Origin: Bacteroidota bacterium
Lineage (GTDB): Bacteria; Bacteroidota; Bacteroidia; Bacteroidales; Lentimicrobiaceae
Reading direction: 5' to 3'
DNA: 64,000 bases
NCBI GenBank assembly: GCA_009773515.1
Contig: WSXX01000004.1
Span: forward strand, 155,041 to 219,040
Numbering within the stretch: position 1 is the first letter of the stretch; each line of letters begins with the position of its first letter. The position numbers and the translations under genes were made by a program. Of the stretch, positions 10,301 to 19,859 are shown piece by piece. The notes under the pieces are model-generated. The model ran no database searches and had not been told where the DNA came from. It saw nothing but the letters and a program-made list of their open reading frames with translations.

Positions 10301-11841
10301 TCGGAAACTATATTGGTCGTAAAGAGGCCGAAGAAACCAATCTGAAATTGTCAAGAGCCGTTGAACAGAACCCTATCGGGATTATGATAACTACCAATAA
10401 CGGGGTTATTCAATATGTTAATCCCAAGTTCTGCGAAATGTCAGGCTACAGCTTATCCGAAGTAATCGGTAAAAATCCGAACATTGTAAAATCAGGTTAT
10501 CATGATGAGCCATTCTATTCTGACCTGTGGCGCACCATAAAATCCGGAAAAAACTGGTACGGCGATTTGAGAAACCGCAAAAAGGATGGAACCCTTTATT
10601 GGGAAAGTATGATTATTTCGCCTTTGGTTGATAAAAATGGAAAGGTCCTCAACTTTATTGCTGTAAGGGAAGACATCACCGGCAAAAAGCAGATGATAGA
10701 AGAGCTTAAGAATGCCAAAGAAAAAGCAGAGGAGAGCGATCGCCTTAAAACAGCTTTCCTACAGAATATTTCTCATGAAATCCGCACTCCTCTTAATGGA
10801 ATTCTCGGCTTCTCTGAATTGCTGATTCAGGAATGGACTACACCTGATGATCGTGTGGAGTACAATGATGCCATTCAGCATAGCGGAAAACGACTTATGG
10901 AAATTGTAAGCAATATCCTCGATATTTCAATTATTGAGGCAGGGCAGGTGTTGCTTTCTCCGGAAAAGTTTAATGTAAACAATTTCATTCTTGAGCTTTA
11001 TAATTTTTATCAAGGACAGGCTTTGCGCAAGAATCTGAATATGAAGTATGAATTTGGCCTGCCTGCTGAAAATGCATACCTGACTGCCGACACTACACGT
11101 CTTTATCAGGTAATGAACAATCTGTTAAATAATGCACTCAAATTTACCAAAAAAGGTGAAATTGCTTTAGGATACAAGGTTGATAAGGAATCGCTGGTGT
11201 TTTATGTGAAAGATACCGGCATAGGAATCCCCGAAGAACATTTGGCCAGAATATTCGACCGTTTTTATCAGGTTGAGCAATCCTCCACCAGAACTTACGA
11301 AGGTGCCGGGCTTGGTCTGGCCATCAGCGAAGGACTGGTTTTGGCAATGGGCGGAAAAATCTGGTTGGAATCTGAAAAGGACAAAGGCACTGTTTTTTAC
11401 TTTTCTCTTCCTGCCGGAAATCTGATCAATCTTTCAGATATTGATTCTGGTAGCAGTACTTTATCTGAAAATGATGTTATTCTTATTGCCGAAGATGATG
11501 AAACCAGCTATCGCCTGCTTATTACTTCGCTTAAAAAGTTTGGTGTGGTTGCGCTAAGGGCATACAATGGCGAAGAAGCTGTTGATCTGGTAAAAAAACA
11601 CCAGCAGATCTCGTTGATATTAATGGACATTAAAATGCCGGTGATGGATGGACTTGAAGCAACAAAACTAATTAAGCAAATCAGACCTGAGCTTCCGATA
11701 ATTGCCCAATCAGCTTATGCTTTTAACGAAGATATTGAAAAAGCAAAAGATGCCGGTTGCGATGACCATTTGTCCAAACCTATACTGTCAGCAAAACTCC
11801 ACAAAATTCTTCTTAAGTATCTTAAAAAACAGCCTGAATAA
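7390..11841 (+). CDS. Hybrid histidine kinase with receiver domains at both ends (1483 aa)
   Basis: Domain order by reading: REC (1-125, phospho-acceptor Asp57 in LILSDYTLPEFDG), PAS (138-255), PAS (262-380), GAF (395-560), PAS (568-690), PAS (697-815), GAF (825-975), PAS (984-1105), HisKA (His1129 in NISHEIRTPLNGILGF), HATPase (NNLLNNALKFT, DTGIGIPEEHLARIF, GAGLGLAISEGL), and a C-terminal REC (Asp1413 in LILMDIKMPVMDG, with the lysine in LSKPI). No membrane segment or DNA-binding output is seen. The N-terminal receiver could accept phosphate from the upstream kinase, making the pair a short intracellular relay; that is inference from the 17-bp spacing. The ligands are unknown. No response regulator gene lies nearby. 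Confidence 0.93.
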   Translation: MKEKIKILLVEDMPADAELNIREVQKVLDNCEFMVVEREDDFLNALKIFKPHLILSDYTLPEFDGLSALRLAIEYAPDVPVIMVTGSINEDTAVECMKAGAVNYVIKQSIKRLGSAIIHALDEQQRKINYLKAQADLVESEKRYRSLFELSPVGIIVQDSESNIVHVNDTYCAISGYSSNEILGKNVDFLAGAQVTKTIINNRKRILSGEILKHEVVNVRKDGTEMIIELSESAFTLSDGSTGILSIAADVTERKKNEQEIKKQYDFQQRLIDAIPIPVFYKNMNGIYQGCNIAFAELMGKNKTEIIGETVFDVQHKNYAEIYHNADLRLLETSGIQTFEAPVVAKTGSIREMIFHKATYPDADGSNAGIIGSMTDITDRKAIENNLIEKNKDLQFLSDFALSLSSVGSDTDLVKLMTDEIKNYSGAVLASFSAYNSQEDALVLECISTDIENLDQLVSGIINDGTFLFFPANVDVVNQLLSQSVTINTSLSELTNGKFTHEQETLFIELTGISNIAAISLHLSDELYGTLVLGFTKDQKSPEIELLKSYSYISSVALRRKRAEEGLKEREERLRKVVDSAQDAMIIIDEEAKVVIWNLSAERMFGYTFSEVEGKELHKLIVPEKYHKEYQKGFAAFSRTGEGRAVGIVQELEAIRKDGVTIPVEMALSSMKIENSWFSISAIRDISERKKSQEEIISSEKRYRELFDANRDALAVIGLKGNGKLIQLLEVNDAGAEMLGFSKVEMQNILIGRLEEGLTKRMIYERKKELISGHNLTFETRLLHRTGKQISVEMTLNMVNYDGKPAVLLIAHDISERKYKESLQKLQYNIATAALNASGLQELYEAVRNELSALLDTSNFYIAFINEKTGLMHSPFEKDEKVLIPDWPAARSLSGRVLKQGKSLMFTKKQISELAGSGEIDLIGEQSEIWLGAPIFKEKKCIGLIAVQNYENEYAFNKDSKYIMELAAHELGNYIGRKEAEETNLKLSRAVEQNPIGIMITTNNGVIQYVNPKFCEMSGYSLSEVIGKNPNIVKSGYHDEPFYSDLWRTIKSGKNWYGDLRNRKKDGTLYWESMIISPLVDKNGKVLNFIAVREDITGKKQMIEELKNAKEKAEESDRLKTAFLQNISHEIRTPLNGILGFSELLIQEWTTPDDRVEYNDAIQHSGKRLMEIVSNILDISIIEAGQVLLSPEKFNVNNFILELYNFYQGQALRKNLNMKYEFGLPAENAYLTADTTRLYQVMNNLLNNALKFTKKGEIALGYKVDKESLVFYVKDTGIGIPEEHLARIFDRFYQVEQSSTRTYEGAGLGLAISEGLVLAMGGKIWLESEKDKGTVFYFSLPAGNLINLSDIDSGSSTLSENDVILIAEDDETSYRLLITSLKKFGVVALRAYNGEEAVDLVKKHQQISLILMDIKMPVMDGLEATKLIKQIRPELPIIAQSAYAFNEDIEKAKDAGCDDHLSKPILSAKLHKILLKYLKKQPE

Positions 11842-12033
11842 GAACCACAGAAGTGTAAGTGGCATGTCTTGCAGGCGACAAAGTGTGGAATTTGCATAAA
11901 TTAGTTTATAGCACACGGATCTCATCTGAAGCCGAGACACGGTAACACAGATTCGACGGATTTCCACAGATAAGATTGGAAATCAGTGAAAATCTGGTGT
12001 GTTAATTAACTAATTGTATAAACCAATTTTTTT

Positions 12034-12612
12034 ATGAAAACAACCATTTTAAAACTTGTCATTGTTTCTTTACTCTTGGCGATGCAATCGTGTTCGCCAA
12101 TGACGAAGATGATTTTAAAGATTTCAGGAGAATATAAAAATCCCCAAATTGAAGATTCTTTAAGTGTTCTGACTTATTGCAAAGAAAAGCAAGTCAATTA
12201 CGATCAATTATGGATGATTAAGTCAAAAGAAAATTATAAAGTTCTTGCTAAGGATGGCGGGCTTGGAGTTCCGGATGTTTTGATTTTCAACAATAAAAAG
12301 AACCCTGTAACGAATGAAATACAAACAGAGTGCAGTTGGGCTCTGGCTGGTATTGTCTACGACACAAATGCAATTATTATTGAGACGGGAGATTCTACCC
12401 TTTTCTATAAAATTATGGACAATTTTGTGTTGGTTGATGACCGCACTCTTATTGATTCACCTGACTTTTATATTATAGGCAAATGGGCTAAATTCTTGCC
12501 AAAATTGTCTCATTCACTGTTTGAAACAATTAACGAACAGAAAGCCTCAAGTAATATAAAAGTTAAACATATATTGTTAAACGTTGACTACCAGAAGGAT
12601 TGGTATGATTAG
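12034..12612 (+). CDS. Small putative lipoprotein, unknown function
   Basis: 192 codons. The N-terminus MKTTILKLVIVSLLLAMQSC has a lipobox-like ending (LAMQSC, Cys20), predicting a lipid-anchored envelope protein. The rest is soluble and acidic/lysine-rich with no domain that I recognise; GLGVPDVLIFNNKKNP and CSWALAGIVYDTN may mark a compact globular fold. It stands alone: the kinase operon ends 192 bp upstream, and the next gene is convergent. The composition is AT-richer than that of the flanking genes. Function is not predicted. Confidence 0.7.
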   Translation: MKTTILKLVIVSLLLAMQSCSPMTKMILKISGEYKNPQIEDSLSVLTYCKEKQVNYDQLWMIKSKENYKVLAKDGGLGVPDVLIFNNKKNPVTNEIQTECSWALAGIVYDTNAIIIETGDSTLFYKIMDNFVLVDDRTLIDSPDFYIIGKWAKFLPKLSHSLFETINEQKASSNIKVKHILLNVDYQKDWYD

Positions 12613-12817
12613 TTCCCATTGGTAATGGGTTTGGGAAAATGTAATTGAAGAAAATTTAGGATCACGGCAAATAAAGATTCTCTGATCTTGTTTTACAATA
12701 AGCCTGGATAAAGCGCAAATCAAATATGATATGTATTTGGTATTAAACATTTTAAATAGAAGACCTGATAATTCGAAAGCATGACCGCCTTTGGAAGAAA
12801 GACTTGATGGTTCAGAT

Positions 12818-12857
12818 AAAAAAAGACCTAACAAGTCGAAAGAAGACTTGTTAGGTC
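12818..12857 (-). terminator. Rho-independent terminator of the 1581-aa T9SS protein gene
   Basis: A perfect 13-bp inverted repeat (GACCTAACAAGTC at 12825-12837, its complement at 12845-12857, 7-nt loop) followed on the minus strand by seven T (12818-12824). It lies 26 bp past the stop of the minus-strand gene. Confidence 0.85.
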
Positions 12858-12882
12858 AGATTAAAATCCAATTTAAAACTTA

Positions 12883-15800
12883 TTACCTGATAAACACCTT
12901 GGCTGTTGTTACTCCCTCAGCGCCGGATAATCTAACAAGATAAATTCCGGTAGGTACATTCAAAGGAATATTATAGCTATTGCTTCCAGACAGTTTGCGT
13001 GTAATTACCTGCTGTCCCTGAAGATTAACCAGTGTAAAGCTGTATTCAGATGATTTTACAGTTTCTATTCTGAGTTCGTTTCCGGCGGCGTAAATTTTTG
13101 CACCAATGCTTTCGGGGTTGTTAACACCGATTGAAATCAGATCAAGAACCAGTACGTTGTCAAGTCCTCCGTTTGGATTGCGTGTATCGGTTACAATCCA
13201 TACTCCGCTTGCCACTGAATAACTGTTAACAATGCTTCCATCGGCCAGGCTTCTTACCTCAACACGCTGAACACCGGCATCGTTCATGTTTGGTACAATT
13301 CCACCCCATGAACCATCTTCTGCTGCTACATCGGTGATGTAGAATGGCGCATATGAAGTAATGTTTGCAAAATCAACTTCAGAAGTTTCAATGTGTGTTC
13401 CATAAAGTGGACGACCAGTTCCGGTTGTATTGTCATACAGATATACAAAGTCCTTTGGAGTGTCCTCGCTAACGCCCATAATGGCAGTTCCATGGGTTGC
13501 ATCAGCTTCGGTGCCAAATTGTAACACAGTTGCGAAGTCCACTGAAGTCAGACGATAAGTTTCGGTAGTTCCTTCGTTCCCGTCGTTCAGCGAAATACGC
13601 ATGTAAATCTGGTTTCCGGGAGTAAAGCGGGCATTTCCACTTGGTTCAGTGATAAACCAACCTGTAAAAGTTCCTTCAGCAGTGGTGGTCAATTCGCCAT
13701 ACTCGCCAGGAATATCCAATGAAGTGCTGGTGGTGCGGCTGAATGTTCCGTCTTCAGCTACAAAAATGCTGTTGCCTGCTCCATTGTAGTCAGGGGCATC
13801 GCTTTCAATAACAATTTTATTGTAGAAACGATAAGTTGTTTCAGCAGCAAGATTGGTTAAAGTAGCGCGGTAAGCAAAAGGAACGCGGGTATTGTTGGTT
13901 CCGTTTATTCCCTGAATAAAGAGAGGCAGATTAACATCAGTAAGTTCGGGTTGACCCGGAGCAACAACACTTCCGTTGCAGGTTACAACTTTATCAGTTG
14001 CACCACCGCCGCTGTTTACAATGGTCTGTGCATTATAGTCTCCGCTTGCCAGACCGGCTTTCAGGCGAACTGAAACCGTTAATGGCTGGCCGGTAATAAT
14101 TCCGTCAGCGAAAGGCAGACTGAGTGCATCAGTAAATGTAGTTCCATCAGATGAAACCTCATAATCGGCAGGAGCTGTAACGCTGATATTTCCACTTCCT
14201 TCAAGATCAGTTCCGCTTAAAAGATAAGTCTGAACTTCAGATGGACCGTTTCCTTCAACATAAGTAAATCCGTTAAGTGCAGAAGGACTAACTGACAAGG
14301 TGGGCTCACCGGAAGGCATAAGATCAATTACCAGAACATCAACTTCACCGCCAAAAGGATTGCGGGTGTCATAAATACCCCACACTCCGTCTTCGGATGT
14401 ATGAACAGCCACCAGTGAACCGTTGGCGTTGCTGCGTTCTTCAATCCGGCGTATGCCATCAGGAAGGAGATTCGGAAGAATTCCGCCCCATGAGCCATTG
14501 TTTCCCTGAACCTGTGCAGTATAGAACGAAACATAGGTTCCAACAGTGGTAAAGTCGATACCTGTGGTTTCAATGCTGGTTCCGTAAACCGGACGACCTG
14601 CGCCGGTGGTATTGTCGTAGAGGTAAATCATGTTTCCTGAAGCAGCCTCAGAAATTCCGCGGATTCCTGTTCCTTCACCTGCCTGATTTACAGTGCCAAA
14701 GTTAATAACACCAGCTGAAGCTGCAGTAGTAAGGCGTGTAACAACGGTTGTTCCGTTCTCGCCATTATTAAGCATTATACGCATGAAAACCTGATTGCCG
14801 GGAGTAAATCTTGCATTTCCGGTAGGTTCGGTCACAAACCATCCGCTGTAGCTTCCTGTAGCATCGGTGGTAAATTCGCTATACTCACCTTCAGTTCCCA
14901 TCGATGTGCTGCTGGTGCGGGCAAAAGTTCCGTTTGCTGAGGCAAATATCGGGTTGCCGGCGCCATCTGTGGTTGGGGAGTCGGTATCAATTACAACTTT
15001 GTTGTAATAACGATAAGTTGCATTGGGCATCATATTGCTTATGGTTGCCCTGAAAGTAAAAGGTACACGCTGAGCATTGGTGCCGTTCAAACCCTGAATA
15101 TACATGGGTACTGTTTCAGCAGCCAATACAGGAACAGGATAGGTTACATTCCCTGAACAGGTTACAATGGCATTTGGAGCTGTTCCTCCTGCATGTACAA
15201 TCTGCTGACCATTATAGTCACCAACTGCAAGACCGGCTTTTAACCTGACAGAGATGGTAAGAGGCTGGCCGGTGATAATTCCGCCGGCAAAAGGAAGGTC
15301 TAGCGCAGCAGCGTAAGTTGTTCCATTGAGTGAAATTTCATAATCGGCAGGCGCAGTTACAGTAACATTTCCGGTACCTTCAAGATTTGCAGCACTGATG
15401 TTGTAGGTCTGAGCTGCTGATGGTCCGTTGCCGATAACGTAAGTAAATCCGCTCAGACTTGCAGGTGCAACTGAAATAACCGGTGCATTTGCAGCTATAA
15501 GATCGATTACAAGCACTTCAGTGACTCCACCAACCGGATTGACGGTATTGGTTGCACCCCACATTCCATCTGCTGAAACATCAGTTTTAACCACACTGCC
15601 TGTTGTTAAGGAGCGTTCTTCAATCAGCCTTACACCGTTATTGTTGATGTTAGGCACAATACTACCCCATGCACCGTTTACACCAGAAACGTTTTCGCGG
15701 TAGAAAGCTGAATAGGATGATATGGCTGTAAAGTCAACTCCCGTTACTTCAATACTTGTACCTGTAAGTGGGCGTCCGGTGCCGTTTGTATTGTCATAGA

Positions 15801-17628
15801 GGAAAACGAAATTTTTGGGAGCTGCGGCTGAAGTTGCACGGATTGCAGTTCCTTCTGTAGCAGCAGGATTTGTTCCAAAGCTTATGGCCGTTGCGAAATC
15901 AACAGATGTTGGTCTGTTGACAGCAGTTGTTCCGCCTGCTCCGTTATTCAGGGTAATTCTTACAAAAACCTGATTACCGGCAGTAAATCGGGCATTTGTA
16001 GTAGCTTCATTCAAAAACCAACCGGTAAAAGAGCCTGTGGCATCGGTGGTGAACTCTCCGTAAGCGCCTGCAGTTGAGAGGCTTGGACTTGTTGATCTTA
16101 TAAAAGTGCCGTCTGCAAGCACAAATATCGGATTTCCAGCTCCGCCTGCTGTTGGTGTATCAGTTGAAATAACAAACTGATTTATGTAACGGTAAGTTGC
16201 ATTTGGTAGCAGGTTCGATAGGGTTGCTCTGAATGCAAATGGTATCCTGTTGTCTGCTGGTGCAGCAGCATTGATAAACTGTGGCAGTATAATGGAAGTA
16301 ATTGCCGGAGCAGGACTTATGGTGATTGAACTACTGGTGGCCTGAGTAAGACCAGTTGAATTTGCATTCAATGTAAAAGAGCCCGGAGCACTGAAAGTAA
16401 TATCGTTAAAAGTTGCAACTCCGGCTACTGCAGCGCGGGTGGCTGTGCCTCCAAGTGTTCCTGTACCTGTAGCAATGCTTAGTGTTATATCACCGGTGTA
16501 GCCGGGATCGACCGTGTTGTCGCCACGACGGGCTTCCACAGTAAATGAAGCAACTGCATTTCCTTGTGTGCCGGTTGCCGGAAAATTAACAAAAGCCAGT
16601 TGGGTTGCTGGTGCTGAAACCAGGTAGCTTTGAAGGCCGGATGTTGTTGATGCTGCACCATTGTCGGTGGCTGTGATTGTATAATAAACAGTAGTTCCAT
16701 CAACCTGAGCAGGAATGCTGCTCACTGTGGTGTAAGTACTTCCGCTTCCCAGAGTCATATTGATGGGATTAGTAAGGCTTCCGCTTACTGTTCCCCAGTT
16801 TAATACAACTGAAGCAACTGTTCCGTCGCTATCTGTAACATTGGCACTCACTGAAACGGTTGTTGTTGGAGTGATGCCTGTGGCAGGGGTTTGAATGATG
16901 TTCGTTATAGAAGGCGGATTATTCCCTCCGGAATTGCCTGTTATTACTATATCATCTATCCCTACCCATTCGTCGTTACCAATAGCATTTGTAGTAATAA
17001 TCCGCAATTCAAGCTGAGCCTGATTTGCAGCACCAGCAGGTAATGTAACACTCACCGGGGTTACGAGAGTAGCTAAAGAGGGTCCTATTGTTGCATCTGC
17101 AACAAAGCCCTCTGGAATATTAATGAAATCACCCGTTGTGCCAATCCTATATTGCAAAGCTACGGGCTGTATAGCATTATCTATTGAACCATCAATATCC
17201 CTAAGATTGTATGATACCTGAACATTTGTAACGCCGGTAGTATTCAGATAAATGACAATATTTGGTGCATCAGCTGTTCCGGATCCCTGAAAAGCAACCA
17301 CCGGATTCGTAATCTCAAATTCTGTAACTCCTCCTGTTGTATATGTGTCAGGATTGGTTTGATTTGCGTTTACATCAATAGCAAGTCCTCCTTGTAACAA
17401 AACAGTCTGTGGATCAACACCCGTAGCAGTTGTAAGATCATCACCCCTGTATCCAATTATACTGGGTACTCCGGACCAATCATCATTGGTAGTTATTAAA
17501 CCAGTATTTGTCCAGTTCTGTGTGAATGAACTACTAGAAAGGCCATGATAAGTTTGACCTGTCATTTCCAATGTGGTGAATATTAATGTTATCACCAAAG
17601 TGAAGATTATCAATATTTTTTGTTTCAT
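12883..17628 (-). CDS. T9SS-sorted multidomain surface protein with repeated modules (1581 aa)
   Basis: The start is placed at the ATG opening MKQKILIIFTLVITLIFTTL, a Sec signal; 12 extra upstream codons are open but precede the signal. Architecture by reading: an N-terminal anchor-like domain (about 25-225), an Ig-like domain (225-340, SVSANVTDSDG), a bacterial Ig-like segment (340-445), then module A three times (about 446-713, 830-1110, 1230-1500) alternating with module B twice (713-830, 1110-1230), and a T9SS type A sorting tail (1500-1581; LVNLQGQQV, PTGIYLVRL, ending VFIR). Module A repeats words such as ATYRYxNxxVI, FTTDATGSxxGWF, FLYDNTxGxGRP and PNxxxxGVRxIEERS. The protein should be exported by Sec and then attached or released outside by T9SS. 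The binding target is unknown. Confidence 0.9.
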   Translation of the reverse strand: MKQKILIIFTLVITLIFTTLEMTGQTYHGLSSSSFTQNWTNTGLITTNDDWSGVPSIIGYRGDDLTTATGVDPQTVLLQGGLAIDVNANQTNPDTYTTGGVTEFEITNPVVAFQGSGTADAPNIVIYLNTTGVTNVQVSYNLRDIDGSIDNAIQPVALQYRIGTTGDFINIPEGFVADATIGPSLATLVTPVSVTLPAGAANQAQLELRIITTNAIGNDEWVGIDDIVITGNSGGNNPPSITNIIQTPATGITPTTTVSVSANVTDSDGTVASVVLNWGTVSGSLTNPINMTLGSGSTYTTVSSIPAQVDGTTVYYTITATDNGAASTTSGLQSYLVSAPATQLAFVNFPATGTQGNAVASFTVEARRGDNTVDPGYTGDITLSIATGTGTLGGTATRAAVAGVATFNDITFSAPGSFTLNANSTGLTQATSSSITISPAPAITSIILPQFINAAAPADNRIPFAFRATLSNLLPNATYRYINQFVISTDTPTAGGAGNPIFVLADGTFIRSTSPSLSTAGAYGEFTTDATGSFTGWFLNEATTNARFTAGNQVFVRITLNNGAGGTTAVNRPTSVDFATAISFGTNPAATEGTAIRATSAAAPKNFVFLYDNTNGTGRPLTGTSIEVTGVDFTAISSYSAFYRENVSGVNGAWGSIVPNINNNGVRLIEERSLTTGSVVKTDVSADGMWGATNTVNPVGGVTEVLVIDLIAANAPVISVAPASLSGFTYVIGNGPSAAQTYNISAANLEGTGNVTVTAPADYEISLNGTTYAAALDLPFAGGIITGQPLTISVRLKAGLAVGDYNGQQIVHAGGTAPNAIVTCSGNVTYPVPVLAAETVPMYIQGLNGTNAQRVPFTFRATISNMMPNATYRYYNKVVIDTDSPTTDGAGNPIFASANGTFARTSSTSMGTEGEYSEFTTDATGSYSGWFVTEPTGNARFTPGNQVFMRIMLNNGENGTTVVTRLTTAASAGVINFGTVNQAGEGTGIRGISEAASGNMIYLYDNTTGAGRPVYGTSIETTGIDFTTVGTYVSFYTAQVQGNNGSWGGILPNLLPDGIRRIEERSNANGSLVAVHTSEDGVWGIYDTRNPFGGEVDVLVIDLMPSGEPTLSVSPSALNGFTYVEGNGPSEVQTYLLSGTDLEGSGNISVTAPADYEVSSDGTTFTDALSLPFADGIITGQPLTVSVRLKAGLASGDYNAQTIVNSGGGATDKVVTCNGSVVAPGQPELTDVNLPLFIQGINGTNNTRVPFAYRATLTNLAAETTYRFYNKIVIESDAPDYNGAGNSIFVAEDGTFSRTTSTSLDIPGEYGELTTTAEGTFTGWFITEPSGNARFTPGNQIYMRISLNDGNEGTTETYRLTSVDFATVLQFGTEADATHGTAIMGVSEDTPKDFVYLYDNTTGTGRPLYGTHIETSEVDFANITSYAPFYITDVAAEDGSWGGIVPNMNDAGVQRVEVRSLADGSIVNSYSVASGVWIVTDTRNPNGGLDNVLVLDLISIGVNNPESIGAKIYAAGNELRIETVKSSEYSFTLVNLQGQQVITRKLSGSNSYNIPLNVPTGIYLVRLSGAEGVTTAKVFIR

Positions 17629-17693
17629 TTTATTTGATTTAAATATTGTTTCAAAAATTAGCAAAGTAAGCGAAGTAGCATAAAATTAAAAAT

Positions 17694-17737
17694 AAACCAC
17701 ACCTCTTGTCTTAAGTATAGATAAGAGGTGTGGTTTT
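17694..17737 (-). terminator. Rho-independent terminator of the 697-aa T9SS protein gene
   Basis: A perfect 14-bp inverted repeat (AAACCACACCTCTT at 17694-17707, complement at 17723-17736, 15-nt loop) in the 137-bp gap after the stop of the minus-strand gene at 17766. On the minus strand the stem runs out into TTTATTTTTAA. It separates transcription of this gene from the larger paralogue downstream. Confidence 0.8.
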
Positions 17738-17765
17738 AGGAAGAAACTTTTATAATCAAATCTGC

Positions 17766-19859
17766 TTACTTCACCAACACCTTGCTGCTAACCATGCCTT
17801 TATTGCTTACAATTCGAACAATGTAAATTCCGGCAGGGGCATCAAGTGTGTAATTGGCAGAGGTGCCATTAAGGCTGAAATCAGCAACTTGTTGTCCGTA
17901 TAGGTTGATCACCTGTACAGTTCCGTTGATCTGCTGATTGAGTTCAATGTTCAGGGTTTTGCCATAGGTAAATATTTTACCCATTTCACTTACAGGTGAA
18001 CCAATTCCCAAAGTAGTGTTGATAACCAGTACGGTTTCGATTCCACCTGAAGGATTTTTGGTATCAACATCTTTCCATACTCCGTTTTCTGAAGTGTGAT
18101 TGCTAACTATTGCTCCGGTGGTAAGGCTGCGTTCTTCAACCCTTTTAACGCCGTTGGCATTAATGTTTGGAACAATTCCACCCCAGGCGCCTTCAGCTCC
18201 TGCAACATTGGTTGCATAGAACTCAGCATAGGTTCCGGCAAGAAACTCAACACCGCTGGCTTCAATCTGAGTTGCATAAAGCGGACGACCGGTTCCGGCG
18301 ATATTGTCATAAAGCAATGCAAAGTTTTTAGCTGTAAAGTTGCTAATACCGCGAATGGCTGTGCCTGTTGAGTCAGCAGCTGTGGTATAGAAACCAAGAA
18401 CTTTTACGCTTTCAGTGGAGGTGAGGCGTGTAGCTTCAGCAGTTCCACCTGCACCATCATTGAGCATAATGCGCATAAAAATCTCATTTCCTGGTTTGAA
18501 TCTTGCATTTCCGCTTGGCTCTGTAATAAACCATCCTGAAAATGATCCGGCTGCATCGGTAGTGAATTCGTTATGCTGGCCGGGGGCTGTCATCGAGGTA
18601 CTGGTTGTGCGTGTGAATGTACCGGTTGATGGATCAACAAAAATACAGTTTCCGGCACCGTTATAGTCTGGAGCATCTGATCCGGACACAGCTTTGTTGT
18701 AATATTTGTAAGTTGAGGATGGCAATAAATTGGACAATGTTGCATGGAAAGCGTAAGGAACCCTGTTTGCGTTGGCAGGGGTTGCGCCTTCAATAAACCT
18801 TGGAAGAATAATTGATGAGATAGCTGCAGGGGTAGTTGATGTAACTGAGCCACTAAGAGCAACAGTAACTTCGGGGGCACCACCTCCATTAACCACCATA
18901 CTTCCGGCATAGCTTCCGGCAACTAAGCCTGCTTTTAAGCGAATGCGCACAGGTACATTTCCGTTGCCGGGAAAGCTTCCGTTTTCGTAAGCAACGTTGC
19001 CCGGAGTACTAAAGAAATCGGTTCCGTTAACTGACCACTCAAAATCAGCAGAAATCGTATAAGTAACTACTCCTGATGCAGGAGTCAAGTTAAATGCGTT
19101 CAGCGTTGAAATCTGCAATTCTGATGGGCCGCTGCCTTCAACATAAGTAAAACCCGAAAGACTTGAAGGTGTTGCAGTAATTAAAGGAGAATCGCCGGCA
19201 CCATAAAAAGTAACATTGTCGTACCTGAGAGTGCCTCCGGTGCCATAAGCGCCAGCTGGATTTGAAGGGCCGTAATTGGCTCCGTCGAAAAATTCAGTAA
19301 CAATTCTAACTGCAAAAGATGGGTTGTTGGCAGCACCAGCTATTGATGCAAAATCAGCTGTGCGCAAGTACCATGTATCTCCGGCATCAGCCATATACCT
19401 GCCATTGTCAAAGCCTTTGTCCACGCCTGCAGCTGTGTTGGTTGCATTCGCTGCTGATGCATCAAAGTTTACCCAGTCGGTTCCGTTAAGGGTGTATTTT
19501 AACCGCAAACGGTTGGCTGAGGTATTGCTGTGGCGATGAGCCCACTCCAGACTGATATTGCTGAAAGTGGTTGTCGCTGCACTGAATTGAACGCCTGCTG
19601 TTGACTGGTTTGTACCCTGCTCAGGGTAGGTAGAAGTATTCCATCCCCTGTCGGGATTGCCTGTAAAACCAGCTGCATAAGTTGCCGTTGTGCCTCCGAC
19701 AAGGTCAGCTGTTCCTGATCCGATGGTTGGGTTGGTGTTTTCAGCGTTAAAATCCCATTGTGTGATAATAACCTGAGCCTGCGAAGTGTATGTGCTGGCA
19801 GTAAATCCAGCAACAAGCGCAAGAATGGTTAAAAAGCGTGAAAGGTAATTTTGTTTCAT
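17766..19859 (-). CDS. T9SS-sorted surface protein sharing modules A and B with its neighbour (697 aa)
   Basis: A Sec signal (residues 1-29, ending TYTSQAQ), an N-terminal beta-rich domain (about 30-215, ITQWDFNAENTNP, an anchor-type start), module B (225-335; LSGFTYVEGSGPSE, VRIRLKAGLVAGSY), one module A (340-615; STYKYYNKAV, FTTDAAGSFSGWFITEPSG, PNINANGVKRVEERS) and a T9SS type A tail (620-697; VINLYGQQV, PAGIYIVRI, ending KVLVK). It is a short paralogue of the 1581-residue protein immediately downstream, which has three A modules and two B modules. Each gene has its own terminator. It is probably a secreted adhesin or structural protein; no catalytic motif is visible. Confidence 0.9.
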   Translation of the reverse strand: MKQNYLSRFLTILALVAGFTASTYTSQAQVIITQWDFNAENTNPTIGSGTADLVGGTTATYAAGFTGNPDRGWNTSTYPEQGTNQSTAGVQFSAATTTFSNISLEWAHRHSNTSANRLRLKYTLNGTDWVNFDASAANATNTAAGVDKGFDNGRYMADAGDTWYLRTADFASIAGAANNPSFAVRIVTEFFDGANYGPSNPAGAYGTGGTLRYDNVTFYGAGDSPLITATPSSLSGFTYVEGSGPSELQISTLNAFNLTPASGVVTYTISADFEWSVNGTDFFSTPGNVAYENGSFPGNGNVPVRIRLKAGLVAGSYAGSMVVNGGGAPEVTVALSGSVTSTTPAAISSIILPRFIEGATPANANRVPYAFHATLSNLLPSSTYKYYNKAVSGSDAPDYNGAGNCIFVDPSTGTFTRTTSTSMTAPGQHNEFTTDAAGSFSGWFITEPSGNARFKPGNEIFMRIMLNDGAGGTAEATRLTSTESVKVLGFYTTAADSTGTAIRGISNFTAKNFALLYDNIAGTGRPLYATQIEASGVEFLAGTYAEFYATNVAGAEGAWGGIVPNINANGVKRVEERSLTTGAIVSNHTSENGVWKDVDTKNPSGGIETVLVINTTLGIGSPVSEMGKIFTYGKTLNIELNQQINGTVQVINLYGQQVADFSLNGTSANYTLDAPAGIYIVRIVSNKGMVSSKVLVK

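Noticed and set aside
11900..12000. Intergenic sequence resembling a degenerate repeat (ACACGG...GATTTCCACAGATAAG)
   Set aside because: Looks like a dispersed intergenic repeat, but only one copy is in the window, so it cannot be supported.
12616..12630. Hairpin CCCATT-AATGGG just after the small lipoprotein gene
   Set aside because: Six-bp stem, three-base loop and no T-tract.
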